Positions 1 to 10,280 of a stretch of DNA of 64,000 nucleotides are shown here, one piece after another (the first letter of the stretch is position 1; every line of letters begins with the position of its first letter). The DNA is taken from the NCBI GenBank assembly GCA_963725085.1, contig CAVRXM010000003.1, positions 124,001-188,000 on the forward strand. The letters are read 5' to 3'. The translations under genes and the position numbers were made by a program. Below the pieces are notes generated by a model that saw only the letters and a list, made by a program, of their open reading frames with translations, was not told where the DNA came from and ran no database searches. Source of the stretch: VRUE01 sp963725085 (GTDB taxonomy: Bacteria; Actinomycetota; Thermoleophilia; Solirubrobacterales; 70-9).

Positions 1-341
1 TTCTTGTCGGGATCGAGCCGGAGCAGGATCGTCGTGTCCGATCGACCCGGGTCTTCGGGTTCGCTGGCGCGTTTGTCGGAGCCGATGATGAGGATGTTCT
101 CCGGGTCGCCGCCGTTGGTCTGGGCGAGGAACTTCTGGACTTTGTTCTCAAGGACGTGGTTGTGGGAGAGCGCGTCGGCGATGCTGCCGACGTAGAGGAG
201 AGCGCTGACCGCGGTCGCAGAACCGCAGGCGACGATGATCACGACCGCGGCGAGCAGGAACCGCCACCAGTAGCGCTTCGGCTTCGGAGGCGGCTCGAAG
301 TCGCCGGCGGGCGGCGGCTTCTTGAACGGCTCCTCAATCAT
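1..341 (-). CDS. LytR-CpsA-Psr (LCP) family protein, N-terminal fragment
   Basis: The window edge cuts this gene after about 113 codons. The ATG at 341 overlaps the stop of the upstream M20 peptidase by 8 bases, so the two are translationally coupled. A proline-rich cytoplasmic tail (residues 1-22) is followed by one membrane segment (about 25-51) and then an extracytoplasmic region with ENILIIGSDKRAS near residues 81-93 and GRSDTTILLRLDPDK near 99-113. These are the opening motifs of the LCP catalytic domain, including the Arg/Asp residues that bind the polyprenyl pyrophosphate. LCP enzymes attach teichoic acid, arabinogalactan or capsule chains to peptidoglycan. The assignment rests on the first fifth of the protein only; the neighbouring WecA-type transferase fits a cell-wall polymer role. 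Confidence 0.8.
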   Translation of the reverse strand, partial: MIEEPFKKPPPAGDFEPPPKPKRYWWRFLLAAVVIIVACGSATAVSALLYVGSIADALSHNHVLENKVQKFLAQTNGGDPENILIIGSDKRASEPEDPGRSDTTILLRLDPDK

Positions 342-1425
342 CGCCCAGGCGCTCGGGCAGAGCCCGCAGGAACGACTCGAGCGTCTGCCGGTAGGTGAGC
401 AGCGAGGAGATCGAGACCCACTCCCCCGGGCCGTGGTGCCCGTCGCCGACCGGGCCGAACTCGACCGCCGGGACGCCGACCCGGAGGAACGAGACCGCGT
501 CGGATGCGCCATCCCGTCCCACGCTCATCGGCTCCCCCTCGTGGTGGGCGGAGGCGGCGTCGCGGAGCGCCCGCACATAGGGCAGGTCGCGGTCGACGAC
601 CGCCGGCGGCCGGGTGAACAGCTGCGTCACCTCGGCGTCGGGCAGCCCCCGGACCTGATCGAGGATCATGGCGGGGTCCTGGTCGGGCAGGTAGCGGATA
701 TCGACGTCGATCGCGCATCGGTCGGGCACCTTGTTGAGGGCGTCGCCGCCCAGGATCCGGCCGAGGTTGATCGAGGGGCGGTCGAACAGCTCTGAGCTCT
801 GTCGGGCAAACGGTAGCGACTCGATACTGCGGAAAACGTCGACCGCGCGCAGCGCCGCGTTGTCCCCCAGCCACGGCGTCGCCCCGTGCGCCGCGACCCC
901 GGCGACCTCCAGGCGCAGCGCCAGCACCCCCTTTGCCTCGACCCCGATCTGAAGGTCGGTGGGCTCGCCGGTGATCGCGAAGTCGCCGATGAAGCCGCTG
1001 TCGACGAGCCGGTCGCTTCCGCGTTCGGCCTCCTCCTCGGACTCCTCGTCGCCGACGATCCCGAGCCTGACCCGGACCTCGTCCTGGTCGCGCATCGCCG
1101 CCGTGGTCACCAGCATCGCCGCGAGCGCGCCCTTCATGTCATAGGCGCCGCGGCCGTAGAGGCGGTCGCCGTCGATTCTCGGGTCGAACTGGCCCGGCCG
1201 GCCGGGCACGACATCGAGGTGCCCGTGAAGGACCACGGTCGGGCCCTCGGCGGCGCCGACCTCGGCCTTCAGCACCGGCAGACCCTGGACCTCTTCGTGC
1301 GCCGCCTCGATCCCCCTCGCCTCGAGCCAGCCCTTCACGAACCCGGCCGCTTCGAGCACGGCCTCGGCCTCGGACGTGTCGTAGGAGATCAACCGCTCCG
1401 CGAGCGCCACCAGCTCCTCGGTCAT
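334..1425 (-). CDS. M20 family metallopeptidase (ArgE/DapE-like deacylase)
   Basis: A 363-residue zinc-dependent amidohydrolase of the ArgE/DapE/CPG2 type. The metal-binding signatures are in order: HGHLDVVPG near residues 67-75, GRGAYDMKG near 91-99, the catalytic pair in GDEESEEE near 125-132, a GEPTD ligand motif near 153-157, and GDGHHGPGEWVS close to the C-terminus with the last His ligand. The dimerisation domain (VEAKG...AHGATPWLGDN) sits in the middle. Family members hydrolyse N-acyl amino acids such as N-acetylornithine or N-succinyl-diaminopimelate; the substrate cannot be told from sequence. It follows atpC after about 85 bases and overlaps the LCP gene, so it may be read with the end of the atp operon. 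Confidence 0.85.
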   Translation of the reverse strand: MTEELVALAERLISYDTSEAEAVLEAAGFVKGWLEARGIEAAHEEVQGLPVLKAEVGAAEGPTVVLHGHLDVVPGRPGQFDPRIDGDRLYGRGAYDMKGALAAMLVTTAAMRDQDEVRVRLGIVGDEESEEEAERGSDRLVDSGFIGDFAITGEPTDLQIGVEAKGVLALRLEVAGVAAHGATPWLGDNAALRAVDVFRSIESLPFARQSSELFDRPSINLGRILGGDALNKVPDRCAIDVDIRYLPDQDPAMILDQVRGLPDAEVTQLFTRPPAVVDRDLPYVRALRDAASAHHEGEPMSVGRDGASDAVSFLRVGVPAVEFGPVGDGHHGPGEWVSISSLLTYRQTLESFLRALPERLGDD

Positions 1426-1509
1426 CGGGCCACCTGCTCGTTCCCCATTCGGAGCCGTTTCCCGCCAAGGCCCTCGCAGCGTCGACGAGCTTCGATCGAG
1501 ATGGCCCCC

Positions 1510-1924
1510 TCATCCCCCCGCGATGGAGAGAAACGCTCTCGGTGCGGTCTCGGTCCTTTTCGGCCCGGCCCCGGGCCGCGCTGCCCTCGTCGGCCTCATC
1601 GAAGCGCCGCTCGGCGTCGGAGAGCTGCTCTTTGAGCGTCGAGGGGTCGAGGTCATCGGGCGGGATCGCCTCCTCGACCAGGAGGCGGGCGTGGTTGCCG
1701 AACACCTGGAGCCAGCCGTGGGCCTGGGCGTAGCGCAGTGTCTCGGAGTCGCTCAGGTGGAGGCGCAGCTCGGCCGGCCGCAGTTCGGCCAGCAGCGGCG
1801 CGTGGTTGGCGAGGATCCCGATCTCGCCGCCGGCCGTCCGGGTCGAGACCTGGCGCACCTCGCCGTTGAAGACCTCCCCCTCCGGGGTGAGGACCTCGAC
1901 CTCGAATTTGGACTCGCCCGCCAC
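1510..1924 (-). CDS. atpC: F1Fo ATP synthase epsilon subunit (atpC), frame broken near the 3' end
   Basis: The N-terminal beta-sandwich is clear: FEVEVLTPEGEVF, then the GGEIGILANHAPLLAEL signature near residues 32-48. The C-terminal helical region (STLKEQLSDAERRFDEADEGSAARG) follows. The open frame continues with nonsense after about residue 128, but skipping one base in the stretch near 1546-1550 gives AFLSIAGG and a stop at 1510, which is how epsilon subunits end. The reconstructed protein is about 137 residues, normal for the family. Epsilon is part of the central rotor stalk and restrains ATP hydrolysis. It starts 3 bases after the atpD stop. The net +1 is probably a sequence error. Confidence 0.88.
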
Positions 1925-1927
1925 CGC

Positions 1928-3385
<1,458 letters not shown>

Positions 3386-3400
3386 ACACAGATTTCGCGC

Positions 3401-4322
3401 TCATCCGAGCGCCTCGGCGCCGGCGACAACCTCGAGGATCTCCTGCGTGATCTCCGATTGCCTGACCCTGTTCATTTCGAGCGTCAGGTCGTCGATCATC
3501 GTTTCGGCGTTCTCCGCCGCGTTCCGCATCGCGGTCATCCGCGCCCCCAGCTCGGAGGCGGCGGACTCGAGCAGCGCCCGGTAGATCGAGATGTTCACGT
3601 ACTCCGGGATCAGCCTCGCAAGCAGGATCTCGGCCTCCGGCTCGTACTCCCAGAGCGCCGCTTCGTGGGCGCGTTCCGCCTCGGCTCGGCTCACCGGCGG
3701 ACTCCTCCTCCTCGACTCCCTCGCCGATCACCTCTGCCTGCTGCATCGGCAGCAGGGTCTGGCGCCAGACGTGCTGGGTCAGCGGCGAGACGTAGCGGTT
3801 GTAGACGAGCTCGACCCGGTCGACCTCGCCGTCGACATAGCGCGCGGTCAGCTCCTCGCCGATCTCACGGGCGTTGGCGAAGGCGGGCCGGTCGGTGAAC
3901 CCGATGTAGGTCGCGCTCAGGTCCTGCTTGCGGAAGGTCAGGGCGGAGACGCCCTTGCGCCCGACGGCGGAGAAGTCGGGGTCGACGCCGCGCTCGCGCA
4001 GCTCGGCGCCGAGGCGCATCCCGTCGCGGATGATGTTCGTGTTGAAGGCGCCCGCGAGGCCGCGGTCGCCGGTGATCAGCAGCACTCCGACCCGCTTTTC
4101 GGAGTCGTGCTCTTCGAGCACCGGAACGCGCGGAACGCCGCCGGCGTTCTCGGCCGCCCGGCGGGTCAGCCTTCGCATCCCCTCGGCGTAGGGGCGCAGG
4201 GCCTCGATCCGCTGTTCGGCGCGGCGCAGCCGCGCCGCAGCCACCATCTCCATCGCCCGCGTGATCTTGTTGATGTTTTTGACCGACGCGATGCGATTCT
4301 TGACTTCCTTCTGGGTCGCCAT
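3401..4322 (-). CDS. atpG: F1Fo ATP synthase gamma subunit (atpG), frameshifted
   Basis: The first 215 residues (MATQKEVKNRIASVKNINKITRAMEMVAAARLRRAE, then VGVLLITGDRGLAGAFNTNI near 80-100) are textbook gamma subunit. The frame breaks near 3685-3692, after the acidic EGVEEEESA. Shifting by one base restores the C-terminus: SRAEAERAHEAALWEYEPEAEILLARLIP, then SELGARMTAMRNAAENAETMIDDLTLEMNRVRQSEITQEILEVVAG, whose last helix forms the rotor coiled coil. The full span is 3n+1 bases, giving about 306 residues. The C-terminal part alone could start at a GTG, but a split gamma subunit would not assemble, so a sequence error is more likely than a broken gene. Confidence 0.9.
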
Positions 4323-4380
4323 CAGGCGGCCGTCCTTCCAGCGACGTGCGCGCGGGGACCGACATGTCCGAGCAGATCAA

Positions 4381-4429
4381 GGACGCAGGGCGATGCCTTT
4401 GGTGGTGCCAAAGGCGAGCCCGAGGACGC
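4381..4429. repeat. Intercistronic structured element, copy A (atpA-atpG gap)
   Basis: The 166-base gap between atpA and atpG holds a 49-base block shared with the etfB-etfA gap (30830-30878). On the plus strand it begins GGACGCAGGG and ends GAGGAC. Inside is a perfect 8-bp stem, GCCTTTGG (4395-4402) with CCAAAGGC (4408-4415), and a 5-base loop. The other copy has the same flanks but a different stem. The rest of the gap shows no ORF and only a weak SD before atpG. In both places the element lies inside an operon, between genes whose products are needed at different or equal copy number. Confidence 0.6.
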
Positions 4430-4488
4430 GGATACGCGATGAGACATGGGGGTCATCCGTGTGTGCGTAGTTGGGGGGACGGCTGCCT

Positions 4489-6135
4489 CTAGGCGGGAGC
4501 CGCCTCCTCCTCCTTGGCGTCCTCGCTCTCCTCCTGCGGCACGTGGGAGCCTTTCTCGCGCTCCTCGAGGGAAGCAACCCGATCCGACTCGCCGGCCTCG
4601 ACCGGGTCGCCGTGCTCGTCGAAGTCGGGGCCGAAGTCGTCGACGAACTCGGCGATCGCCTTGCCGAGCGCCTCCTCGTCCTCGTCCTCGAGCTTCCCGG
4701 TCTCTTCGATCCGACCCAGCAGCTCGGCGTTCTCGGCGTGGAGCCGGACCCGCAGGTCGGCGAGGAACTCGCCCACCCGCTCGACCTTGATCCGATCCAG
4801 GTAGCCGCCGGTGCCCGAGTAGATCGAGGCGACCTGGTCGGCGACCGAGAGCGGGTCGCGCTCTTTCTGTTTCAGGACCTCGACCAGCCGCTCGCCACGG
4901 TTGAGCGACTTCTGGGTCTCGGGGTCGAGCTCGGAGCCGAACTGCGCGAAGGCCTCGAGGTCGCGGTACTGGGAGAGGTCGAGGCGCAGTTTCCCGGCGA
5001 CCTTCTTCATCGCCTTCGTCTGCGCGTTGCCGCCCACCCGCGAGACCGAGATCCCGACGTTGATCGCCGGCCGCACCCCCGAGTTGAAGAGGTCCGACTC
5101 GAGGAAGATCTGGCCGTCGGTGATCGAGATGACGTTGGTCGGGATGTAGGCGGAGACGTCCGAGGCCTGGGTCTCGATGATCGGCAGCGCCGTCAGCGAG
5201 CCGCCACCGAGCTCGTCGTTGAGTTTGACCGCCCGCTCGAGCAGGCGCGAGTGCAGGTAGAAGACATCGCCCGGGTAGGCCTCGCGCCCCGGCGGGCGCC
5301 GCAGCAGCAGCGACATCTGGCGGTACGCGTATGCGTGTTTGGTGAGGTCGTCGTAGACGCAGAGCGCTGCTTTCCCGTTGTAGAGGAAGTGCTCGCCCAT
5401 CGCGCAGCCGGCGTAGGGAGCGATGTACTTGATCGGAGCCGCCTCATCGGCGGGGGCGGCGACGATGATCGTGTTCTCCATCGCCCCGTTCTCCTCGAGG
5501 ATCTCCTTCAGCTGGACGACGGTCGACATCCGCTGCCCGATCGCGACGTAGATGCAGATCAGGTCCTTGTCCTTGTTGTTGATGATCGTGTCGATCGCGA
5601 TCGCGGTCTTCCCGGTCTGGCGGTCGCCGATGATCAGCTCTCGCTGGCCGCGGCCGATCGGGATCATCCCGTCGATCGACATCAGGCCGGTCTGGACCGG
5701 CTCCTCGACCGGCTGGCGCTGGACGACGCCGGGGGCTTTGAACTCGGCCGGTCGGGTCTGGGACGTGTCGATGTCGCCCTTGTCGTCGAGCGGGCGCCCG
5801 AGCGGGTCGACCAGGCGCCCGAGGAGCTGATCGCCGACCGGGATCTCGAGCAGGTGGCCGGTGCGTTTGACGGTGTCGCCCTCGACGATCTTGTCCCACT
5901 CGCCGAAGAGGACGGAGCCGACGTTGTCGGCCTCGAGGTTGAGCGCGAGACCCGTGACCCCGTGCGGCAGCTCGAGCATCTCCAGCGCCATGCAGTTGTC
6001 GAGGCCGTGGATGCGGGCGATGCCGTCGGCGACCGACAGCACCGTGCCGACCTCGGTGAGGTCGGCGCTCGCCGTGTCCATGCCCTCGATCCGTTCCCTG
6101 AGAATCGATGCGATCTCGTCCGGCTTGATCTCCAT
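4489..6135 (-). CDS. atpA: F1Fo ATP synthase alpha subunit
   Basis: The intact non-catalytic nucleotide-binding subunit, 548 residues. It starts MEIKPDEIASILRERI, which fits the N-terminal helix that contacts delta. It has the P-loop GDRQTGKT at about residues 170-177, the EYCAYRQMSL-equivalent segment read here as HAYAYRQMSLLLRRPPGREAYPGDVFYLHSRLLERA, and SITDGQIFLESDLFNSGVRPAINVGISVSRVGG. The C-terminus has a long acidic tail (about 40 residues, ending SEDAKEEEAAPA) beyond the usual end. It is placed between atpH (20-base gap) and atpG. Confidence 0.97.
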   Translation of the reverse strand: MEIKPDEIASILRERIEGMDTASADLTEVGTVLSVADGIARIHGLDNCMALEMLELPHGVTGLALNLEADNVGSVLFGEWDKIVEGDTVKRTGHLLEIPVGDQLLGRLVDPLGRPLDDKGDIDTSQTRPAEFKAPGVVQRQPVEEPVQTGLMSIDGMIPIGRGQRELIIGDRQTGKTAIAIDTIINNKDKDLICIYVAIGQRMSTVVQLKEILEENGAMENTIIVAAPADEAAPIKYIAPYAGCAMGEHFLYNGKAALCVYDDLTKHAYAYRQMSLLLRRPPGREAYPGDVFYLHSRLLERAVKLNDELGGGSLTALPIIETQASDVSAYIPTNVISITDGQIFLESDLFNSGVRPAINVGISVSRVGGNAQTKAMKKVAGKLRLDLSQYRDLEAFAQFGSELDPETQKSLNRGERLVEVLKQKERDPLSVADQVASIYSGTGGYLDRIKVERVGEFLADLRVRLHAENAELLGRIEETGKLEDEDEEALGKAIAEFVDDFGPDFDEHGDPVEAGESDRVASLEEREKGSHVPQEESEDAKEEEAAPA

Positions 6136-6155
6136 TGGGTGCTCTTATCCCTTCC

Positions 6156-6692
6156 TCACGCCGCCTGCGCGACGCTCTTTCGAAGTTTCTCCAGGCGACT
6201 GCGGATGCTCGCGTCGAGGACCATGTTGCCCACCTGCAGCACCAGACCGCCGAGGATGCCGTCGTCGACCCTGCTCGCCAGCTCGACCTTCTGGCCCGTC
6301 TGGCGCTCGACCTCGGCGCCGACCTCCTCGACCACCGCCGGGTCGAGCTCGACCGCGCTGGTGACGGTCACGTCGAGGCGCTTGTTCTCCTGCTTCCAGA
6401 GCTGCTCGAAGCGGCCCCGGATCCGGAAGATCTCCGGCATCCGGTGCTTTTCGACGGCCAGCTCGAGGAAGTTCATCAGCTCCGGGTCGGCCCCGGTCAC
6501 CGCCCTGTGCAGGCCCTCGATCTTCTCCGCGCTCGAGAAGTAGGGGCTGAACAGGAACACCTGGAGTTCGCGGTCGGCGGAGACCGCGTCCGCGAACTGG
6601 GCGAGCTCCTCGCCGATCGCGTCGAGCTTTCCCTTCTCCTTGGCCACCTCGAAGAGGGCCTCGGCGTATACGCGGGCGGGCTCCTGCGCCAT
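6156..6692 (-). CDS. atpH: F1Fo ATP synthase delta subunit
   Basis: A 178-residue OSCP/delta family protein. The start AQEPARVYAEALFEVAKEKGKLDAIGEEL matches the six-helix N-terminal domain. The C-terminal signature VTSAVELDPAVVEEVGAEVERQTGQKVELASRVDDGILGGLVLQVGNMVLDASIRSRLEKLR is characteristic. Delta joins the top of F1 to the peripheral stalk formed by AtpF. Its ATG shares one base with the reconstructed atpF stop (TGATG), showing tight coupling. Confidence 0.95.
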   Translation of the reverse strand: MAQEPARVYAEALFEVAKEKGKLDAIGEELAQFADAVSADRELQVFLFSPYFSSAEKIEGLHRAVTGADPELMNFLELAVEKHRMPEIFRIRGRFEQLWKQENKRLDVTVTSAVELDPAVVEEVGAEVERQTGQKVELASRVDDGILGGLVLQVGNMVLDASIRSRLEKLRKSVAQAA

Positions 6693-7280
6693 CAGTTGCT
6701 CTCAGACCCCGAGAGGCTGGTGAAGTCGACCTCGCTCAGCGCCTCCTCGACCAGCCGGCGCTGGTCCTCGGCGTCGAGCGACTTGCGGGTCACCTTCTCG
6801 GTCGCGAGGACGGTCAGGTCGGCGACCTCCTTGCGGATCTGCTGCAGCGAGCGCCGCGTCTCGGCCTCGATGTCGCGTTTGGCCTGCTCGACCAGCTCCT
6901 CGCGTTTCTCCTTGCCCGACGCCGTCGCCTCCGCTTCCGCGGTCTCGGCAGCCTTGCGGGCGCGGAGCCATGATGTCGTCGGCCTGCTCGCGGGCCTCGG
7001 CGAGCCGGGCGCGGTACTCCTCGAGCAGCTCGTCCGACTCCTTGCGCTGGCGTTCGGCGGCTTCGATCGACTCCGCGATCGTCTTCGCGCGCCTGTCGAG
7101 CGCCTCCTGGATTTTCGGGAATGCGAGCTTGCTCAGCACCCACATCGTGAACAGGAAGAGGACGAGCGTCCAGATCATCAGCCCGAGGCCCGGCGAGACC
7201 AGGAAGCTGCCGCCTTCTTCCTTCCCCGACTCGGCTGCGAGGCTGAGGATGCCCGCTATTTCACCGGCGATGAGCTCCAC
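6692..7280 (-). CDS. atpF: F1Fo ATP synthase b subunit (atpF), frameshifted
   Basis: The N-terminus has a membrane helix (about residues 29-50, FLVSPGLGLMIWTLVLFLFTMWVL) and the KLAFPKIQEALDRRAKTIAESIEAAERQRKE region that begins the long dimeric stalk helix. The frame breaks near 6968 at ...EQADDIMA. Removing one C there restores RARKAAETAEAEATASGKEKREELVEQAKRDIEAETRRSLQQIRKEVADLTVLATEKVTRKSLD and a stop at 6692, giving about 195 residues with continuous heptad-like helix. Subunit b is the peripheral stator. The +1 is best read as a sequence error. Confidence 0.9.
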
Positions 7281-7289
7281 GTGACCGGC

Positions 7290-7556
7290 CTAGAGGAAGA
7301 AGGCGATGAGGCCGAAGATGAAGGTGTAGAAGGCGACCGCCTCGGTCAGGGCGAAGCCGAGCCAGCGGATGGCCTGGAGCTCGTCTTTCATCTCCGGCTG
7401 GCGGGCGACCGACTCGATCTCCTTGCCGAAGATGAAGCCGATGCCGATTCCGGCGCCGATCGAGCCGAGCCCGGCGCCGACGCCGAGGGCGATCGCCTTG
7501 CCGGCCGATTCGATCCCTTCGTCGGAGATCGCGGCGGCAATTGGGGACAGATCCAT
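7290..7556 (-). CDS. atpE: F1Fo ATP synthase c subunit
   Basis: An 88-residue hairpin of two membrane helices that forms the c-ring. The glycine-rich first helix (AIALGVGAGLGSIGAGIGIGFIFG), the polar loop with ARQPE at about residues 51-55, and the second helix carrying the proton-binding acid (GFALTEAVAFYTF, Glu72) are all present. The start ATG at 7556 is preceded by an AAAAGGAGAG ribosome-binding site, a stronger SD than most genes in the operon, as expected for the high-copy c subunit. Confidence 0.96.
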   Translation of the reverse strand: MDLSPIAAAISDEGIESAGKAIALGVGAGLGSIGAGIGIGFIFGKEIESVARQPEMKDELQAIRWLGFALTEAVAFYTFIFGLIAFFL

Positions 7557-7573
7557 TGAACAGCTCTCCTTTT

Positions 7574-8536
7574 CTAGTGGCTGGCGGAAACGGCTCCGCC
7601 GATGTAGATCGCGGTCAGGGTCGAGAAGATAAAAGCCTGGAGGGTGGCGATAAGGCCGACCTCGAGGATGAAGAAGAAGAACGCGAGCGGGAAGGTGAGG
7701 GCGCCGAGCGCGGCGATCCCGAGCAGCACCGCCAGCCCGCCGCCCATGAACAGCAGCAGCAGGTGGCCGGCGAGGATGTTGGCGAAGAGCCGCACCGAGA
7801 GCGAGATCAGGCGGGCGAAGTGGGAGATCGCCTCGATCACGAAGATGAAGGCCTTGGCGAGCGGGTTCATGTCCTCGAGCCCGGGAGGCAGCCAGCTCGC
7901 CAGGTACTTGATGAAGCCCTTGGCGCGGATGCCTTCGACGTGGTAGGAGACCCAGACGACGAGGGTGAGGACGAGCGGGATCGAGAGGTTCGCGGTCGCC
8001 GCGTAGAGGGCGAAGCTCGGGACCGCGACGCCGAAGATGTCGACCGTGTGCTCGGTGTTGGTCGGCAGCGGCAGGAACCCGATCATGTTCGAGAACCAGA
8101 TGAAGAAGAAGAGGGCGCCGAGGAACGGGAACCAGCGGGTCGCGGTCGCGGTGTCGAGGTTGCCGCCGGTGATGTTGTTCTTCGTCAGGTCGTAGGCGAC
8201 CTCGACCGCGGTCTGGACCCGGTTCGGCTTCTGCGCCATCCGTTTCGCGATCCAGGTCATCGTCGCGATCGTCAGCGCGCTGGCCAGAAGGAGGTAGAAG
8301 ACCGCCTTGTTGATGCTGAGGTCGATGCCGCCGAGTTCGATCGAGACCCACGGTTCGAGCTTGAACTCGTTCTGGGGCTCGAACGCTTCGTTCTTGCCGG
8401 CGCTGCCGAAGATCAGGCCCAGCAGGATCGCGATCCCCAGGTAGACGCCGACCCCGATCAGGACCTTCGCTTTGGTCGAGAGGCCGCCCGGTTTCTCGGT
8501 CGGAGCGTTGCCGGCCGCCGCTGTTCCGGCGCTCAT
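7574..8536 (-). CDS. atpB: F1Fo ATP synthase a subunit
   Basis: A 320-residue membrane subunit that forms the proton half-channels against the c-ring. The family signature is in the C-terminal half: ARLISLSVRLFANILAGHLLLLF with the essential Arg, then a final helix GLIATLQAFIFSTLTAIYIGGAV. Several other hydrophobic helices are visible, with a cytoplasmic N-terminus rich in Gly/Ala. The ATG at 8536 overlaps the stop of the upstream atpI-like gene by ATGA. Confidence 0.95.
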   Translation of the reverse strand: MSAGTAAAGNAPTEKPGGLSTKAKVLIGVGVYLGIAILLGLIFGSAGKNEAFEPQNEFKLEPWVSIELGGIDLSINKAVFYLLLASALTIATMTWIAKRMAQKPNRVQTAVEVAYDLTKNNITGGNLDTATATRWFPFLGALFFFIWFSNMIGFLPLPTNTEHTVDIFGVAVPSFALYAATANLSIPLVLTLVVWVSYHVEGIRAKGFIKYLASWLPPGLEDMNPLAKAFIFVIEAISHFARLISLSVRLFANILAGHLLLLFMGGGLAVLLGIAALGALTFPLAFFFFILEVGLIATLQAFIFSTLTAIYIGGAVSASH

Positions 8537-8908
8537 GGTGTGAATTCCCCTTCGGGCTCGAGCAGGTAGGCGATCCCCTGCGCCGCGAATGAGACGGTGA
8601 AGAGGACGACCAGCAGCAGGGCCGCGGCGAGGCCCGATTCGCGGTCGGCGAGGCCGGCGAGGAGCGCCGCGGTGACCATCAGCCAGACCCGGCCGAGGGT
8701 CGAGGCGGCCAGGGTTCCCATCGCCTTCTGGCGGTTGCCGTTGGCTATCGCTTCGGCGACGCGGCGGCCGGCGAGGACCTGGATTCCGCGCTGCGCGAGC
8801 CATGCCGCGGCGGCGACGGCGTAGCCGATGCATCGGCCAACCGGCAAGCAGGAAAACCGCGAGCGCGGCTGCCAGGACCATCAGGTCGACGTGCTTGGGA
8901 GGAGACAT
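8533..8908 (-). CDS. AtpI-like small membrane protein, frameshifted
   Basis: The N-terminus MSPPKHVDLMVLAAALAVFLLAGWPM and the C-terminal part (IGYAVAAAAWLAQRGIQVLAGRRVAEAIANGNRQKAMGTLAASTLGRVWLMVTAALLAGLADRES...) lie in different frames. They join if one C is removed near 8832 (ATG-C-ATCGG), giving about 124 residues with four hydrophobic segments. A small membrane protein just before atpB is the place and size of AtpI, which helps assemble the c-ring or carries cations. The sequence itself is not strongly conserved, so the name rests largely on position. Confidence 0.65.
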
Positions 8909-8913
8909 AAAAT

Positions 8914-8939
8914 CCGCCCGGCTCAGGACGAGCGGGCGG
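8914..8939 (-). promoter_or_regulatory. Hairpin at the head of the atp operon
   Basis: On the minus strand a 7-bp stem, CCGCCCG with CGGGCGG, extends to about 10 pairs with one bulge and closes on a short loop. It is followed directly by ATTTT and the ATG of the atpI-like gene. The 3' arm contains the GGCGG that would serve as ribosome-binding site. It can be read either as a terminator for the upstream wecA transcript or as a leader hairpin that hides the ribosome-binding site. The sequence alone does not decide. Confidence 0.5.
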
Positions 8940-9005
8940 AATCGGCGACTATATCCGAAAGGGGCCGCTATCCGCTTTCTAGAGCCAGTTTCGTGACGGT
9001 TGCCA

Positions 9006-10280
9006 CTACCGCCCGGGACCCGGGGTCGGGTCCGGGTCGAGGGCCTCGAACTCGCCGGTCTCCGGGTCGACGACCGGGAAGCTCCCGGTCTCGAGCTCGC
9101 GTTCGACCGCGCGGTCGACGGCCTCCTCCCCGGGGACAGGCCGGCCGGCGTCGCGGCGCAGCCCGACGAGCTGGCGCAGCCGCGCCTGGCGCAGCTTGAG
9201 GATCTCGAGGACCTCGACCAGGTAGACGCTGGCCGCCAGCGCCAGCAGGCCGAAGAACGCCATCACGGCGCTCCAGAAGAAGTCGAAATGGCCGTGGTTG
9301 TCGCTGTAGGGGACGAATCGCAGGGCCAGCGCGAGGAGGGCCATGACGAAGGTCCAGCCGTAGAGGTAGGCGAGCGTGCGCCGCTGCGAGAACCCGATGT
9401 CGGCCATCCGGTGGTGGAAGTGCCAACGGTCGGCCCGGTAGATCGGCCGCCGGTATTTGAGCCGCTTGGCGACGACGAAGCCGGTGTCGAGGATCGGCAC
9501 CGCGAGGATGATCAACGGCAGGAAGAGGGCGATCACGGCGTTCGTCTTCAGCGCTCCCTGGACGGCGACGGTCCCGAGCAGGAAGCCGAGCAGGTTGGAG
9601 CCGGTGTCCCCCATGAAGGTCGTCGCCGGCGGGAAGCCGTGGCGGAGGAAGCCGAGCGAGGCGCCGGCGGTCAGCGCCGCCAGCACCCCCGCGGCGTTTC
9701 GATCGAGCGAGAGCGCGATCACCGCCAGGGTCACGCCGGAGATCGTGCAGACGCCCGCGGCGAGCCCGTCGACGCCGTCGATCAGGTTGATGACGTTGAT
9801 CACGGCGACGATCCCGACCACGGTGCCGATGTCGCCGAGATCGATCGCGCCCGAGCCCGGGAGCCCGATCAGGTCGACCGAGCCGGGGTCGAGGGCGCCG
9901 AGGAACGGGAAGGTGAAGCTTTCGACGGTCACCCCGGCGGTGACCGGGACGATCACGGCGACCGTCTGCCCCGCCAGCTTCAGCGCCGCGTTGAGGTCGT
10001 AGATGTCGTCGAGGAATCCGACCGCGGTGATCAGGACCGCGCCGATCAGGATCGCGCGCGTCTCCGCGTCCCAGGGAAGCCAGATCAGCCCGGCGACGAG
10101 GACCGCGACGAGGATCGCGAGGCCGCCGAGCTTCGGGGTCGGCGCTTCGTGCAGCGAGCGTTCGTTGGGATAGTCGATCGCCCCGACCCGCCTCGCGAGC
10201 CGGTCGGTGAGCGGGACGAGCAGCAGCGCCAGGAGGCCCGCGAGCAGGAAGGCGAAGAGCGCGTCGAGGCTAGCGGGCAT
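9006..10280 (-). CDS. WecA/TagO-type undecaprenyl-phosphate GlcNAc-1-phosphate transferase
   Basis: A 424-residue polytopic membrane enzyme of the MraY/WecA family that starts polymer synthesis by moving a sugar-1-phosphate from a UDP-sugar to undecaprenyl phosphate. The catalytic motifs are present in order: PTPKLGGLAILVA, GFLDDIYDLNAALK (DDxxD), NVINLIDGVDGLAAG, FMGDTGSNLLGFLLG, and the cytoplasmic RWHFHHRMADIGFSQRR (HxHH plus Arg) that marks WecA rather than MraY. About eleven membrane helices; the last 70 residues are an extra charged tail. The ATG overlaps the asnB stop by 11 bases. Together with the LCP protein it suggests a wall-linked polymer. Confidence 0.92.
   Translation of the reverse strand: MPASLDALFAFLLAGLLALLLVPLTDRLARRVGAIDYPNERSLHEAPTPKLGGLAILVAVLVAGLIWLPWDAETRAILIGAVLITAVGFLDDIYDLNAALKLAGQTVAVIVPVTAGVTVESFTFPFLGALDPGSVDLIGLPGSGAIDLGDIGTVVGIVAVINVINLIDGVDGLAAGVCTISGVTLAVIALSLDRNAAGVLAALTAGASLGFLRHGFPPATTFMGDTGSNLLGFLLGTVAVQGALKTNAVIALFLPLIILAVPILDTGFVVAKRLKYRRPIYRADRWHFHHRMADIGFSQRRTLAYLYGWTFVMALLALALRFVPYSDNHGHFDFFWSAVMAFFGLLALAASVYLVEVLEILKLRQARLRQLVGLRRDAGRPVPGEEAVDRAVERELETGSFPVVDPETGEFEALDPDPTPGPGR

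Noticed and set aside
3401..3694. A separate small gene for the C-terminal half of AtpG starting at GTG.
   Set aside because: The gamma subunit needs its two terminal helices in one chain; the total length is exactly one base out of frame, pointing to an indel.
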